A stretch of 64,000 nt of DNA from [Erwinia] mediterraneensis (GTDB lineage: Bacteria > Pseudomonadota > Gammaproteobacteria > Enterobacterales > Enterobacteriaceae): NCBI RefSeq assembly GCF_900604315.1, contig NZ_LR026978.1, positions 3,220,005 through 3,284,004 of the forward strand. The letters are read 5' to 3'. The position numbers and the translations under genes were made by a program. The notes under the pieces were generated by a model. The model made no database searches and had not been told where the DNA came from. It saw only the letters and a list, made by a program, of their open reading frames with translations. This document shows positions 47,547-57,291 of the stretch, piece by piece. How positions within the stretch are numbered: position 1 is the stretch's first letter; every line of letters begins with the position of its first letter.

Positions 47547-50161
47547 AAACCACCTGCCCGTATTGCGGTGTGGGGTGTGGCGTCAGCGTCACGCCGCAGG
47601 GTGACCAGGCGGCGCAGGTAGCGGGCGATGCCGATCATCCGGCGAATTTCGGGCGGCTGTGCGTCAAAGGGGCGGCGCTGGGAGAAACGTTACAACATAC
47701 AGGTCGGCTGCGCTGGCCGCAAATCGGTGGCGAGCGCGTCAGCTGGGACCAGGCGCTGGACGCCGCGGCCGATGGCTTGCAACGTATCATCGCACAGCAC
47801 GGCCCGCAGTCGGTGGCGTTCTACGCCTCCGGACAGCTGCTCACCGAAGATTACTATGTCGCCAACAAACTGATGAAAGGCTTCATCGGTGCGGCCAATA
47901 TCGATACCAACTCACGCCTCTGCATGGCCTCGGCGGTGGCGGGTTATAAACGCGCGCTGGGAGCGGATGCGGTGCCGTGCTGCTATGAGGATTTCGATCA
48001 CGCCGATCTGGTGGTGCTGGTGGGCTCCAACGCCGCCTGGGCTCATCCGGTGGCCTTTCGTCGCCTGGAGCAGGCGAAGCAGCGGCGTCCGGAAATGAAA
48101 ATCGTGGTGATCGATCCGCGCCGTACCGCCAGCTGCGACATTGCCGACCTGCATCTGGCGCTGCGACCCGGCAGCGACAGCGCGCTCTTTACCGGACTGG
48201 TGAATTTTCTCGCGCAACAGCAGGGCATTGACGACAGCATGCTGCCGCACCTGGATGGTGTGACGGAGACGCTGGCAGCCAGTCGTGCATGGGATATCGC
48301 TGCAGTTGCCGCCTGGTGTCAGCTGGAGGTGAAAGACGTTACAACATACTGGCAATGGTTCATGGTGCAGCCGCGCGTACTGACACTCTGGTGCATGGGC
48401 GTCAACCAGTCCGCCAGCGGCAGCGACGGCAACAATGCCATTCTCAATGCCCATCTGCTGAGCGGCAAGATCGGCTGCCCCGGCAGCGGCCCCTTCTCGC
48501 TGACCGGTCAGCCCAATGCCATGGGTGGGCGCGAGGTCGGTGGGCTGGCGAACCAGCTGGCGGCGCATATGGGGTTCAGCGCGGCAGAGTGCGATCGCCT
48601 GCAGCGCTTCTGGGGTAGCGAGCGCGTGGCACGGCAGCCCGGCCTCACCGCCGTGGCGCTGTTTGACGCCGTGACGCGCGGCGAGGTAAAAGCGCTGTGG
48701 ATTATGGGCACCAACCCGGCGGTGTCGATGCCAGAAGGGAACCGCATCGACCGGGCGTTGGCGCAGTGCGAACTGGTGATTGTTTCAGAGGTCACGGCGC
48801 ACAGCGACACCGCCGCCTTTGCCGATATTCTGTTGCCGGCGCAGGGCTGGGGAGAGAAAGATGGCACCGTAACCAACTCCGAGCGGCGTATCTCGCGCCA
48901 GCGCGCCTTTGTCCCTCCGGCCGGGGAGGCGCGTCCCGACTGGTGGATGCTGGCGCAGGTGGCGCGTCGGCTGGGATTCGGCAGCGCCTTTGCCTGGCAA
49001 CATCCGGCGGCCATTTTCCGCGAACATGCGGCGCTCTCCGGCTTTGAAAATCACGGACAACGCGCGTTCGACATCAGCGCACTCGCCAGCCTGAGCGACG
49101 CGCAGTGGGATAACCTGCAACCGGTGCAGTGGCCGATCAACGCCGCGGCGCCGCAGGGTACGGCGCGTCTGTTCGCCGATCGCCGCTTTTTCCATCCTGA
49201 CGGCAAGGCGCGCCTGCTGCCGATCGAACCCTGTCTGCCGCAGGTCACGCTGAGCAGTCACTATCCGCTGCTGATGAACACCGGCCGAATCCGCGATCAG
49301 TGGCATACCATGACGCGTACCGGCGCAGTGCCGCGCCTGATGCAGCATAGCGACGAACCTTTTATCGCGCTGCATCCACAGGAGGCGCAGCGCTATGGCC
49401 TGCGCGCCGGCGATCTGGCGCGTCTGCAATCAGCGCATGGCTGGCTGGTGGGGCGCGTGACGCTGGAACCTGGACTGCATCCTGGCACGCTGTTTGTGCC
49501 GATGCACTGGAACCGCCAGTTCAGCGCGCAGGCAAACGTCGATACGCTGGTGGCGGCGCATTGTTGCCCGATCTCCGGTCAGCCAGCGCTGAAACAGACC
49601 GCAGTGCGTCTGCAGGCGCTGCGTCCCGCCTGGCAGGGCTGGCTCTGGCAGCGCACCTGCCGCACCCCGCAGCAAGTGAACTACTGGGCGCGTGCACCGC
49701 AGGGCGAGGTACAGCGCTACGTACTGGCAGGGGAAGGCACGCCGCAGACCTGGCTGGCGGCGCAGGGGATGCTGACGGGAATGCAGCTGCAGTATGCGGA
49801 TGCGGGCGCACAGGGCTACCGTCTGCTCGCCTGGCGCGACGGCGAACTGCAGCTGGCGTTTTATGCTGCGCCGACACTGCCGGTGATCGACAAGGCATGG
49901 GTGACGCAGGCTTTTGCCGTGCCACCGCGCAGCGCTGCAGAGCGGCACGCGCTGCTGGCGGGCATGCCGGTGCAGGGCGGCAGCCAGGGACGTATGGTGT
50001 GCAGCTGCTATGGCGTTGGCGAGCAGACGATCCGACAGGCGGTGGCGGACGGTTGCCACACCCCCGCGGCGCTGGGCGCGGCGCTGAAATGCGGTACCAA
50101 CTGCGGCTCCTGTCTGCCCGAACTCAGACAGATTATTTTCACTCAACAGACCGAAGCCTGA
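47543..50161 (+). CDS. nasA: Assimilatory nitrate reductase catalytic subunit
   Basis: Start at 47543 (MKTTCPYCGVGCGV) overlaps the preceding stop (ATGA); 872 residues. The [4Fe-4S] cluster ligands are C5, C8, C12 and the cysteine in GRLCVKG. Molybdopterin-guanine-dinucleotide binding regions typical of the family follow (IDTNSRLCMASAVAGYKRALG, WIMGTNPAVSMPEGNR). The last 60 residues form a BFD-like [2Fe-2S] domain (MVCSCYGVGEQTIRQAV, CGTNCGSCLPEL), as in Klebsiella NasA. It reduces nitrate to nitrite using electrons from the NasC-type domain. Confidence 0.95.
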   Translation: MKTTCPYCGVGCGVSVTPQGDQAAQVAGDADHPANFGRLCVKGAALGETLQHTGRLRWPQIGGERVSWDQALDAAADGLQRIIAQHGPQSVAFYASGQLLTEDYYVANKLMKGFIGAANIDTNSRLCMASAVAGYKRALGADAVPCCYEDFDHADLVVLVGSNAAWAHPVAFRRLEQAKQRRPEMKIVVIDPRRTASCDIADLHLALRPGSDSALFTGLVNFLAQQQGIDDSMLPHLDGVTETLAASRAWDIAAVAAWCQLEVKDVTTYWQWFMVQPRVLTLWCMGVNQSASGSDGNNAILNAHLLSGKIGCPGSGPFSLTGQPNAMGGREVGGLANQLAAHMGFSAAECDRLQRFWGSERVARQPGLTAVALFDAVTRGEVKALWIMGTNPAVSMPEGNRIDRALAQCELVIVSEVTAHSDTAAFADILLPAQGWGEKDGTVTNSERRISRQRAFVPPAGEARPDWWMLAQVARRLGFGSAFAWQHPAAIFREHAALSGFENHGQRAFDISALASLSDAQWDNLQPVQWPINAAAPQGTARLFADRRFFHPDGKARLLPIEPCLPQVTLSSHYPLLMNTGRIRDQWHTMTRTGAVPRLMQHSDEPFIALHPQEAQRYGLRAGDLARLQSAHGWLVGRVTLEPGLHPGTLFVPMHWNRQFSAQANVDTLVAAHCCPISGQPALKQTAVRLQALRPAWQGWLWQRTCRTPQQVNYWARAPQGEVQRYVLAGEGTPQTWLAAQGMLTGMQLQYADAGAQGYRLLAWRDGELQLAFYAAPTLPVIDKAWVTQAFAVPPRSAAERHALLAGMPVQGGSQGRMVCSCYGVGEQTIRQAVADGCHTPAALGAALKCGTNCGSCLPELRQIIFTQQTEA

Positions 50162-50176
50162 TGGCGGGAGACAACC

Positions 50177-50992
50177 ATGACCACAGCGATTCCCTCTCTT
50201 GATAAATTACTTCCCCCGCCGCGTCAGGATGCGGCGCCAGGCTGCGTCTGGCTGACAGGGGCCGGGCCAGGCGACGTCGGGCTGTTAACGCTGAAAGCGC
50301 TGCGTCTGCTGCGCAGCGCTGATGTGGTAGTCTATGACCGGCTGGTCAGCGCCGAGGTGATGGCGGAGGTGCCGTCGGCGACGCTGAGGATTGACGTTGG
50401 CAAACGGCCCGGTTGCCACGGTCTGAAACAGACGCAGATCAACCAGTTGCTGGTAGATCTGGCGCGCGGCGGACGTCAGGTGGTACGCCTGAAAGGTGGC
50501 GACCCCTTTATTTTTGGCCGGGGCGGCGAAGAGATGCAGTGGCTGCAACAGGCGGGCGTTTGTTGTCAGGTGGTGCCCGGCATCACTGCGGCGGTGGGCT
50601 GTGCGGCGGCGGCAGGCATTCCGCTTACCCATCGCGACTATGCACAGTCGGTACGCCTGATTACCGGTCACAGTAAAAGCGGCGAGCCGGATCTCACCGA
50701 CCCTTCGTTGGGTGCCACACAGCAGACGCTGGTGTTCTATATGGGCTTAAACGGCTGTGTCGCCATTGCCGGGCGGCTGCAGGCGCACGGGCGCAGCGCC
50801 GATACGCCGGTAGCGATTATTGAGAACGGAACGCGCATCACGCAGCGAATATTCATCACCTCGCTGGGTGAGCTGGCGCAAACGGTGGCGCGCGAGCAGC
50901 CGCAATCCCCCGCGCTGCTGGTGGTGGGCGAGGTGGTGCGACTCTATTCTGGCCAGAGCCTCAGCACGCTGGCGCTGACCCTCGCCGGGTAA
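50177..50992 (+). CDS. cobA: Uroporphyrinogen-III C-methyltransferase
   Basis: This is a 271-residue SUMT enzyme that makes precorrin-2, the precursor of the siroheme cofactor of NirB. It shows [40 protein letters not shown] and [24 protein letters not shown]. It lacks the dehydrogenase/ferrochelatase half of CysG, so sirohydrochlorin steps come from elsewhere in the genome. It is the last gene of the nas operon and converges on the DeoR-type gene with a gap of 3 bp. Confidence 0.93.
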   Translation: MTTAIPSLDKLLPPPRQDAAPGCVWLTGAGPGDVGLLTLKALRLLRSADVVVYDRLVSAEVMAEVPSATLRIDVGKRPGCHGLKQTQINQLLVDLARGGRQVVRLKGGDPFIFGRGGEEMQWLQQAGVCCQVVPGITAAVGCAAAAGIPLTHRDYAQSVRLITGHSKSGEPDLTDPSLGATQQTLVFYMGLNGCVAIAGRLQAHGRSADTPVAIIENGTRITQRIFITSLGELAQTVAREQPQSPALLVVGEVVRLYSGQSLSTLALTLAG

Positions 50993-50995
50993 CTT

Positions 50996-51814
50996 TCAGA
51001 TCGCTTTTTTCTGCGCCATCAGCGGCGGGGCGACCAGCACTTTGACGCCCAGGGCTTCAAAGGCGGCGATCTGCGCCGGGGTAATGCCGCTGTCGGTGAT
51101 CAGATAGTGGATATGGCTCCAGTCGCAGGGCAGGGCAAACATCGATACCTTATCGATCTTGCTGGAGTCGGCTACCACATACACCGTGCTGGCGGAGCGG
51201 ATCATCGCCATTTTCACTTTGATATCGGTTTCGCTGGGATAGCTGAGGCCGAGCCGCGGGGAGATACAGGCGGTGGCGAGAAACAGCTTTTGCGCCAGCA
51301 CATTTTCGAAAAAGCTGGCTGCTTTCTCACCGGAGGTCGAGAGGGTCGGGAATTTAAAGGTGCCGCCGGTCAGCAGAATATTAATACCCGGCTCGCCGCC
51401 CAGTTTGAGGGCAATATTCACGGCGGTGGTGATCACCGACAGTCGCCGGATATGATCCAGCGAATCAGTAATCGCGGTGGTGGTTGAACCAGAGTCGAAA
51501 ATCACCGTATCGCCATTTTCAATATATTGCGCCGCCAGACGGCCAATCGCATCCTTTTCATCCAGATGAGTCTGGCGCTCCAGCAACAGCGCCCCGGTGT
51601 TCTGTTTCCCGGTCATCAGTGTCGCCCCGCCATGATAACGCTGGACAAATCCCTGTCTTTGCAGCATACGCAGGTCGGTACGGATGGTGGCTTCTGTGAG
51701 GCCAAAAGTTTCCGTCAGCGCTTTCACCGTCACCGTGCCATCCTCACGGATCATCTCAAGAATTTTTTCCCGGCGTAACTGCATATCAGCCAGTTGTTCA
51801 GTTTTGCTTTTCAA
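50996..51814 (-). CDS. DeoR family transcriptional regulator
   Basis: The protein has 272 residues. The N-terminal DeoR helix-turn-helix is REKILEMIREDGTVTVKALTETFGLTEATIRTDLRMLQRQG, with the conserved R(Y/H)HGGA. The C-terminal DeoR sensor domain (DTVIFDSGSTTTAITDSL, VYVVADSSKI) binds phosphorylated sugars or related metabolites in this family. It is divergent from the SDR-transporter operon across 386 bp containing two near-identical palindromes, so it most likely represses that operon and itself. Confidence 0.9.
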   Translation of the reverse strand: MKSKTEQLADMQLRREKILEMIREDGTVTVKALTETFGLTEATIRTDLRMLQRQGFVQRYHGGATLMTGKQNTGALLLERQTHLDEKDAIGRLAAQYIENGDTVIFDSGSTTTAITDSLDHIRRLSVITTAVNIALKLGGEPGINILLTGGTFKFPTLSTSGEKAASFFENVLAQKLFLATACISPRLGLSYPSETDIKVKMAMIRSASTVYVVADSSKIDKVSMFALPCDWSHIHYLITDSGITPAQIAAFEALGVKVLVAPPLMAQKKAI

Positions 51815-51921
51815 TCGAAACGCTCCCTTTTTTCAATCGTGGTTCGTGACGGCGCAAGAAGATCTGTCGCTGAGTTTACCCTGCCGATCTGGCGTTTGCG
51901 AGAGCAAGACCAGGGATATAT

Positions 51922-51937
51922 ATTTTCGAACGAAAAT
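51922..51937. promoter_or_regulatory. Operator-like palindrome 1 (DeoR-proximal)
   Basis: ATTTTCG-AA-CGAAAAT is a perfect 7+2+7 palindrome about 108 bp upstream of the deoR-type start. TTTCG-type half-sites are common in DeoR-family operators. A near-identical copy lies at 52106-52121. Confidence 0.65.
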
Positions 51938-52105
51938 GTAAACCCATAAAAGGCTGACCGGTATCCGGCGAAACGGGTGTCTGCTTTCCCGCCTTTTGTG
52001 CATCATATGATAAGAATAATTGAATTTCAGCGAGATAGAATAAATTTCAGCCTTTTTGTATGAAATTTGATCTCACCCACATACGCTTGCGATTTGATAG
52101 CATAT

Positions 52106-52121
52106 ATTTTTGTTCGAAAAT
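52106..52121. promoter_or_regulatory. Operator-like palindrome 2 (SDR-proximal)
   Basis: ATTTTTG-TT-CGAAAAT matches the inverse of palindrome 1 with one base change. It overlaps a TATATTTT stretch, a likely -10 region, 80 bp before the SDR start. The two copies are 184 bp apart and could support looping by one repressor. Confidence 0.65.
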
Positions 52122-52200
52122 GAATGTTGCACCATCCGCTGCCGTTTGCTGTCCGGCAATGGGGCGAGTGGCTCACTGAACAGAGAAGGAGAAAGGGCGG

Positions 52201-52998
52201 ATGAGTAATGACTACGACGTAAATCTGCGCTACGGCGTCAACACCCAACTTGATCTCAGCGGCAAAGTCGCCGTGGTCACCGGCGGATTCGGCGGGATTG
52301 CGATGGCCAGCAACGAAATGCTGCTGGAAAAGGGGGCCAGCCTGGCGCTGCTCTATCCCCCTTTTGAAGCGGAGAAGGTGGAGAGTCTGCGTCAGCAGTT
52401 CGACGCCACGCGCGTGCAGTTTGTCTGCTGTGACGTGACTGATCCTGCCTCCGTGGAGCAGGCGTTCAGCAGCGTAGAGCAGCATTATGGTCATATCGAT
52501 ATTCTGGTGAATTGCGCCGGTTATGTGATGCTGCAGCCAGTACTGGAAACTGACTTCAGCGAATGGCAAAAGCAGATTGCCGTCAATCTCACCGGCCCTT
52601 TTCTCTGTGCGCAGGCTGCCGCGAAGCGCATGGTGCAGGCGGGTAACGGCGGCAAAATTATCAATATTGCTTCACAGGCCGCCTCCATCGCCATCGATAA
52701 CCATGTGGCCTATACCTCAGCCAAAGCGGGTCTGCTGGGCATGACCAAAGTGATGGCCAAGGAGTTTGCGCCGCACCGTATCAATGTGAATACCCTGTCG
52801 CCCACCGTAGTGCTGACACCGATGGGTGAGAAAGCCTGGCGCGGAGAAAAAGGGGAGCAGATGAAAACCCTGATTCCGCTGGGACGCTTCGCCTATACCG
52901 ATGAAATCGCCGCCGCCGTGCTGTTTTTTGCCAGCAACGGCAGCGACATGATCACCGGCGCCGACCTGATGATCGATGGCGGTTTCACCATCTGGTAA
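52201..52998 (+). CDS. Short-chain dehydrogenase/reductase 1
   Basis: This is a 265-residue classical SDR. The nucleotide-binding motif is VVTGGFGGIAMASNE (the last Gly of GxG is Ala), with NCAG after strand 4. The catalytic Ser is in NIASQAASIAI and the Tyr-Lys pair in YTSAKAG. The C-terminus ADLMIDGGFTIW is typical of polyol or gluconate-type dehydrogenases. It is the first gene of the operon and a candidate to oxidise the imported sugar or polyol. The substrate cannot be read from sequence. Confidence 0.85.
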   Translation: MSNDYDVNLRYGVNTQLDLSGKVAVVTGGFGGIAMASNEMLLEKGASLALLYPPFEAEKVESLRQQFDATRVQFVCCDVTDPASVEQAFSSVEQHYGHIDILVNCAGYVMLQPVLETDFSEWQKQIAVNLTGPFLCAQAAAKRMVQAGNGGKIINIASQAASIAIDNHVAYTSAKAGLLGMTKVMAKEFAPHRINVNTLSPTVVLTPMGEKAWRGEKGEQMKTLIPLGRFAYTDEIAAAVLFFASNGSDMITGADLMIDGGFTIW

Positions 52999-53046
52999 TG
53001 CAACACCCTGTCACCCTGCCATAACAATAATTGAGAGAACAACACC

Positions 53047-53982
53047 ATGAAAACCCGCTATCTGTTAACCACCCTCACCGCGGCCATGCTCTTTTCCCAG
53101 GCGAGCCTCGCGGCTGAGAAAGGCACCATCATGATCCTCGTTAACTCGCTGGATAACCCTTATTACGCTTCAGAAGCCAAAGGGGCCAATCTGAAAGCGC
53201 AGGAGCTGGGTTACAAAACCAGCGTGCTGTCGCACGGGGAGGATGTGAAGAAGCAGAGTGAGCTGATCGATGCCGCGATCGGCAAGAAAGTACAGGGCAT
53301 CGTACTGGATAACGCCGACTCCACCGCCAGCGTCGCGGCGATCAAAAAAGCCAAAGATGCCGGTATTCCGGTGGTACTGATCAACCGCGAAATTCCGGTG
53401 GATGATGTGGCGCTGGTGCAGATCACCCACAACAACTTCCAGGCTGGTTCCGACGTCGCCAACGTCTTTGTTGAGCAGATGGGTGAGCAGGGCAAATATG
53501 CGGAGCTGACCTGTAACCTGGCAGATAACAACTGCGTGACCCGCTCCAAATCTTTCCATCAGGTACTGGATCAATATACCGACATGCAGAGCGTGGCGCG
53601 TCAGGATGCCAAAGGCACGCTGATTGACGGCAAACGCATCATGGACAGCATTCTGCAGGCGCATCCGGACGTTAAAGGGGTGATCTGCGGCAACGGTCCG
53701 GTAGCGCTGGGCGCGATCGCCGCGCTGAAGGCGGCGGGACGCGATGATGTGATCGTGGTCGGCATCGACGGCAGCAATGATGAGCGCGACGCGGTGAAAG
53801 CGGGCTCGCTGAAGGCGACGGTGATGCTGCAGGCACAGGCGATTGCAGCGCAGGGGGTTACTGACCTCGATAACTATATCCAGAAAGGCACCAAACCGGA
53901 AAAACAGCGCGTGATGTTCCGCGGCATCCTGATCACGCCGGATAATGCGCAGAACGTGCAGGACTTTAACTACAAGTCGTAA
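53047..53982 (+). CDS. Ribose-type sugar ABC transporter substrate-binding protein
   Basis: The protein has 311 residues, with a signal peptide ending SQASLA. The periplasmic-binding protein fold is of the RbsB type: TIMILVNSLDNPYYASEAKGA, VQGIVLDNADSTASVAAIKKA, GIPVVLINREIP and VGIDGSNDERDAVKAGSLKATV. The internal CNLADNNC cysteines may form a disulfide. It captures the substrate for the ATPase and permease encoded downstream. The ligand is unknown; a pentose, polyol or rare sugar is likely. Confidence 0.88.
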   Translation: MKTRYLLTTLTAAMLFSQASLAAEKGTIMILVNSLDNPYYASEAKGANLKAQELGYKTSVLSHGEDVKKQSELIDAAIGKKVQGIVLDNADSTASVAAIKKAKDAGIPVVLINREIPVDDVALVQITHNNFQAGSDVANVFVEQMGEQGKYAELTCNLADNNCVTRSKSFHQVLDQYTDMQSVARQDAKGTLIDGKRIMDSILQAHPDVKGVICGNGPVALGAIAALKAAGRDDVIVVGIDGSNDERDAVKAGSLKATVMLQAQAIAAQGVTDLDNYIQKGTKPEKQRVMFRGILITPDNAQNVQDFNYKS

Positions 53983-54023
53983 TCAGCGGTCGCGCCCGCC
54001 TGGCGGGCGCAGAGGAGAAGGTG

Positions 54024-54638
54024 ATGTCGAGACGACCCGGACTGGTGCTGGCCGTGCTGTTGCTGAGCGGCTGTCGCATTGTGTCGCAGCAGGAGCTGGC
54101 GGCGCTGAAAAATCCCCCCAATCCCAATCTGTCCAGTGTGGCGCAGGCCTGGCAGCAGAAACTGGTGCCGCAGGTCGTGCAGGAGGCGAAGCCGCTGGCG
54201 CAGCTGATGAAAGATCTGCAGGCGGCGAAAGATTTCGATGATGCCTGCCAGCGCTACGGCTATCGCAGCCAGGCGGAAAACCCCTGTGTGTTTTCGGTGC
54301 GCCTGCAGGGGGAAGTAACGGCGCTCAACAGCAAATCGCGCAGCGGCAAAATGACGGTGCAGGAAGCGGATGGCGCGCAGGTCACGGTGCAAACCGGGCC
54401 GATTATTCGCGGCACCGCGCTGCGTGACGCCTACAAAGGGGTCAGCTATCAGGACTTCAACGATCAGGTGCTGTTTGGTGATTATGGCCGCGCCATTAAC
54501 CAGCAGGCCGCCGACATGATGAAAACCTTTGCGCCGAAAGTGGGTGACAAGGTGGCGATTGCCGGTGTGTTCAGCAGCTGGGATATTCCGCAGCAGACGC
54601 CCGATATCACGCCGGCGCAGATCAGCCGACAACCCTGA
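54024..54638 (+). CDS. DUF2291 family lipoprotein
   Basis: Start chosen at ATG 54024 (a GTG lies just before) behind GAGGAG; about 204 residues. The signal has lipobox LSGC at about residue 17. The mature part, with PIIRGTALRDAYKGVSYQDFNDQVLFGDYGRAIN and VGDKVAIAGVF, matches the DUF2291 family, often found in sugar ABC operons. Its job is not established; a periplasmic accessory of the binding protein is a reasonable guess. It sits between the binding protein and ATPase genes. Confidence 0.8.
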   Translation: MSRRPGLVLAVLLLSGCRIVSQQELAALKNPPNPNLSSVAQAWQQKLVPQVVQEAKPLAQLMKDLQAAKDFDDACQRYGYRSQAENPCVFSVRLQGEVTALNSKSRSGKMTVQEADGAQVTVQTGPIIRGTALRDAYKGVSYQDFNDQVLFGDYGRAINQQAADMMKTFAPKVGDKVAIAGVFSSWDIPQQTPDITPAQISRQP

Positions 54639-54645
54639 GGAGCGG

Positions 54646-56193
54646 ATGATGGCAGAACACTCGCAGCAGACAGCGCCGGATACGCTGCCGGAAGTGATTA
54701 TTGAAACGCGTAATTTGTCGCGTCTCTATCCGGGGGTGACCGCGCTCGATCAGGTCAACTATCGTGTCTACCGCAACAAGGTCAACGTGCTGATTGGCGA
54801 AAACGGCGCGGGCAAGTCCACCATGATGAAGATGCTGGCAGGGGTAGAAACCCCGTCGTCCGGTGAAATTCTGCTGGATGGCAAGCCGGTCACGCTCAGC
54901 TCCACCCATGAAGCGGAAAAGCAGGGCATCAGCATTATTTTTCAGGAGCTGAACCTGTTCCCCAACATGAACGTGATGGACAACATCTTTATCGCCAACG
55001 AGTTTTTCCAGCGCGGCGTGATTAACGAAAAGTATCAGTATGCGCTGGCGAAATCACTGCTGGAGCGGCTGGAGCTGAACGTGGATCCGCTGGCGCCGCT
55101 GGGAGAGCTGGGCATTGGCCATCAGCAGCTGGTAGAGATTGCGCGCGCCCTGTCCAAAGATACGCGCGTGCTGATTATGGATGAGCCGACCAGCGCCCTG
55201 AGTCAGTCAGAGGTGAAGGTGCTGTTCAACGTTATCGCCCAGCTGAAGCGACGCGGCGTCACCATTATCTACATCTCCCACCGGCTGGAAGAACTGATGG
55301 AGATTGGCGATCACATCACCATCTTCCGCGACGGGCGCTTTATCAGCGAGCGTGAAGTGCGCGACGCCAGCATCCCGTGGATCATCGAGCAGATGGTGGG
55401 CGATAAGAAAAAGCATTTCGACTACAGCCCGGCCAGTCAGGGCGAGACGGTACTGCAGGTAGCGGGGCTGACGGCGCTGCATCAGAACGGCGGCTACCGG
55501 CTGAATGACGTCAGCTTTAGCCTGCGTAAAGGGGAGGTGATTGGCATTTACGGGCTGCTGGGCGCCGGGCGCACCGAACTCTTCAAAGGGCTGATTGGCC
55601 TGATGCCCTGTCAGCACGGCAACATCACGCTGAATGGCGAATCTCTCGACAAGCGTAATTTTCAGCAGCGCCTGAAGAAGGGCATCTCGCTGGTGCCGGA
55701 AGATCGCCAGGCGGAAGGGGTGGTGCAGCTGATGTCCATCACCGCCAACATGACCCTCACCGATCTCAGCCTGCGCGGCTTCCGTCGGGCGCTGCGCATG
55801 CTGCGTCCGCAAAAAGAACAGCGCCGCGTGGATGAGATGATTAACCATCTGGCGATCAAAGTCAGCGACAGCGAGCTGCCCATTACTTCGTTGAGCGGCG
55901 GCAACCAGCAGAAGGTGGTGCTGGGTAAAGCGCTGATGACCGGCCCGCAGGTAGTACTGCTGGATGAGCCGACGCGCGGCATTGATGTCGGTGCCAAAAC
56001 CGATGTCTATCACCTGATCGGCAGTCTGGCGCAGCAGGGGCTGGCGGTGATGTTCTCCTCGTCCGAACTGGATGAAGTGATGGCGCTGGCGGATCGCATT
56101 CTGGTGATGGCTGACGGACGTATTACCGCCGATCTGCCACGCCGCGACGCGACGCGGGAAAAACTGATTGTTGCCTCGACACCTCATGAATGA
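54646..56193 (+). CDS. Sugar ABC transporter ATP-binding protein (RbsA type)
   Basis: Start taken at 54646 (Met-Met-AEHSQQ) behind GAGGAG; 515 residues with two ABC domains. Domain 1 has Walker A IGENGAGKST and Walker B VLIMDEPTSAL. Domain 2 has the usual altered P-loop GLLGAGRTE, signature LSGGNQQKVVLGKAL and Walker B VVLLDEPTRGIDVG. This double-domain layout is typical of RbsA/XylG/MglA. It pairs with the single permease encoded next. Confidence 0.92.
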   Translation: MMAEHSQQTAPDTLPEVIIETRNLSRLYPGVTALDQVNYRVYRNKVNVLIGENGAGKSTMMKMLAGVETPSSGEILLDGKPVTLSSTHEAEKQGISIIFQELNLFPNMNVMDNIFIANEFFQRGVINEKYQYALAKSLLERLELNVDPLAPLGELGIGHQQLVEIARALSKDTRVLIMDEPTSALSQSEVKVLFNVIAQLKRRGVTIIYISHRLEELMEIGDHITIFRDGRFISEREVRDASIPWIIEQMVGDKKKHFDYSPASQGETVLQVAGLTALHQNGGYRLNDVSFSLRKGEVIGIYGLLGAGRTELFKGLIGLMPCQHGNITLNGESLDKRNFQQRLKKGISLVPEDRQAEGVVQLMSITANMTLTDLSLRGFRRALRMLRPQKEQRRVDEMINHLAIKVSDSELPITSLSGGNQQKVVLGKALMTGPQVVLLDEPTRGIDVGAKTDVYHLIGSLAQQGLAVMFSSSELDEVMALADRILVMADGRITADLPRRDATREKLIVASTPHE

Positions 56194-56212
56194 GGCGGGC
56201 CGGAGAGAAAAT

Positions 56213-57280
56213 ATGAACCAAAAATATCTGCTCTATATGTACCTGCTGAAGGCGCGCACCTTTATCGCGCTGCTGATTGTGGTGGGCTTTTTCAGCATTA
56301 TGGTGCCGAACTTCCTCACCACCTCCAACCTGCTGATTATGACCCAGCACGTGGCGATCACCGGCCTGCTGGCAATCGGCATGACGCTGGTGATCCTCAC
56401 TGGCGGCATCGATCTTTCGGTGGGCGCGGTGGCGGGCATCTGCGGCATGGTCGCCGGGGCGCTGCTCACCAATGGCCTGCCGCTGTGGGGCGGCAATATC
56501 CTGTTCTTTAACGTGCCGGAAGTGATCCTGCTGGTGGCGCTGTTTGGCATGATCATCGGCCTGGTGAACGGGACGGTGATTACCCGGCTCGGCGTCGCTC
56601 CCTTTATCTGTACGCTGGGCATGATGTATGTGGCGCGCGGCGCCGCCTTGCTGTTTAACAATGGCAGCACCTACGCCAACCTCGTCGGCATGCCTGAACT
56701 GGGCAATACCGGCTTCGCCACCCTCGGCTCCGGTACGCTGCTTGGCGTCTATCTGCCTATCTGGCTGATGCTCGGCTTTTTGCTGCTCGGTATCTACCTG
56801 ACGCATAAAACGCCGCTGGGGCGCTATATCTACGCCACCGGCGGTAACGAGTCGGCGGCACGGCTGGCGGGCGTGCCCATTATCAAAGTGAAAATCTTTG
56901 TCTACGCCTTCTCCGGGCTGTGCGCCGGACTGGTGGGGCTGGTGGTCGCTTCGCAGTTGCAAACGGCCCATCCCATGACCGGCAATATGTTCGAGATGGA
57001 CGCTATCGGTGCCACGGTGCTGGGCGGCACGGCGCTGGCGGGCGGACGCGGACGGGTTTCCGGCTCGATCATCGGGGCCTTCGTGATTGTCTTCCTGGCG
57101 GACGGCATGGTGATGATGGGGGTCAGCGACTTCTGGCAGATGGTGATCAAAGGGCTGGTGATTGTCACCGCCGTGGTGATCGATCAGTTCCAGCAACGGT
57201 TACAAAGTAAAGTGGTGCTGTTGCGTCGCCATGAAAAAAAGCAGCAGGCAGCACCGCTCTCTGAAATCAGCCATGGCTAA
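56213..57280 (+). CDS. Sugar ABC transporter permease (RbsC type)
   Basis: Start at 56213 (MNQKYLLYMYLLKARTF) behind GGAG; 355 residues with eight to ten membrane segments. Family motifs include GMTLVILTGGIDLSVGAV, YATGGNESAARLAGVP and GATVLGGTALAGGRG. It forms the membrane channel with the ATPase. Its start lies 19 bp after the ATPase stop; the adjacent ATG at 56186 would overlap the ATPase stop and is less likely. Confidence 0.92.
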   Translation: MNQKYLLYMYLLKARTFIALLIVVGFFSIMVPNFLTTSNLLIMTQHVAITGLLAIGMTLVILTGGIDLSVGAVAGICGMVAGALLTNGLPLWGGNILFFNVPEVILLVALFGMIIGLVNGTVITRLGVAPFICTLGMMYVARGAALLFNNGSTYANLVGMPELGNTGFATLGSGTLLGVYLPIWLMLGFLLLGIYLTHKTPLGRYIYATGGNESAARLAGVPIIKVKIFVYAFSGLCAGLVGLVVASQLQTAHPMTGNMFEMDAIGATVLGGTALAGGRGRVSGSIIGAFVIVFLADGMVMMGVSDFWQMVIKGLVIVTAVVIDQFQQRLQSKVVLLRRHEKKQQAAPLSEISHG

Positions 57281-57291
57281 CGGGAGGAAAG

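Noticed and set aside
55207-57196. Two long minus-strand frames opposite the ABC ATPase and permease genes
   Set aside because: Low-quality His/Gln-rich translations opposite strongly conserved ABC genes; no ribosome site or family.
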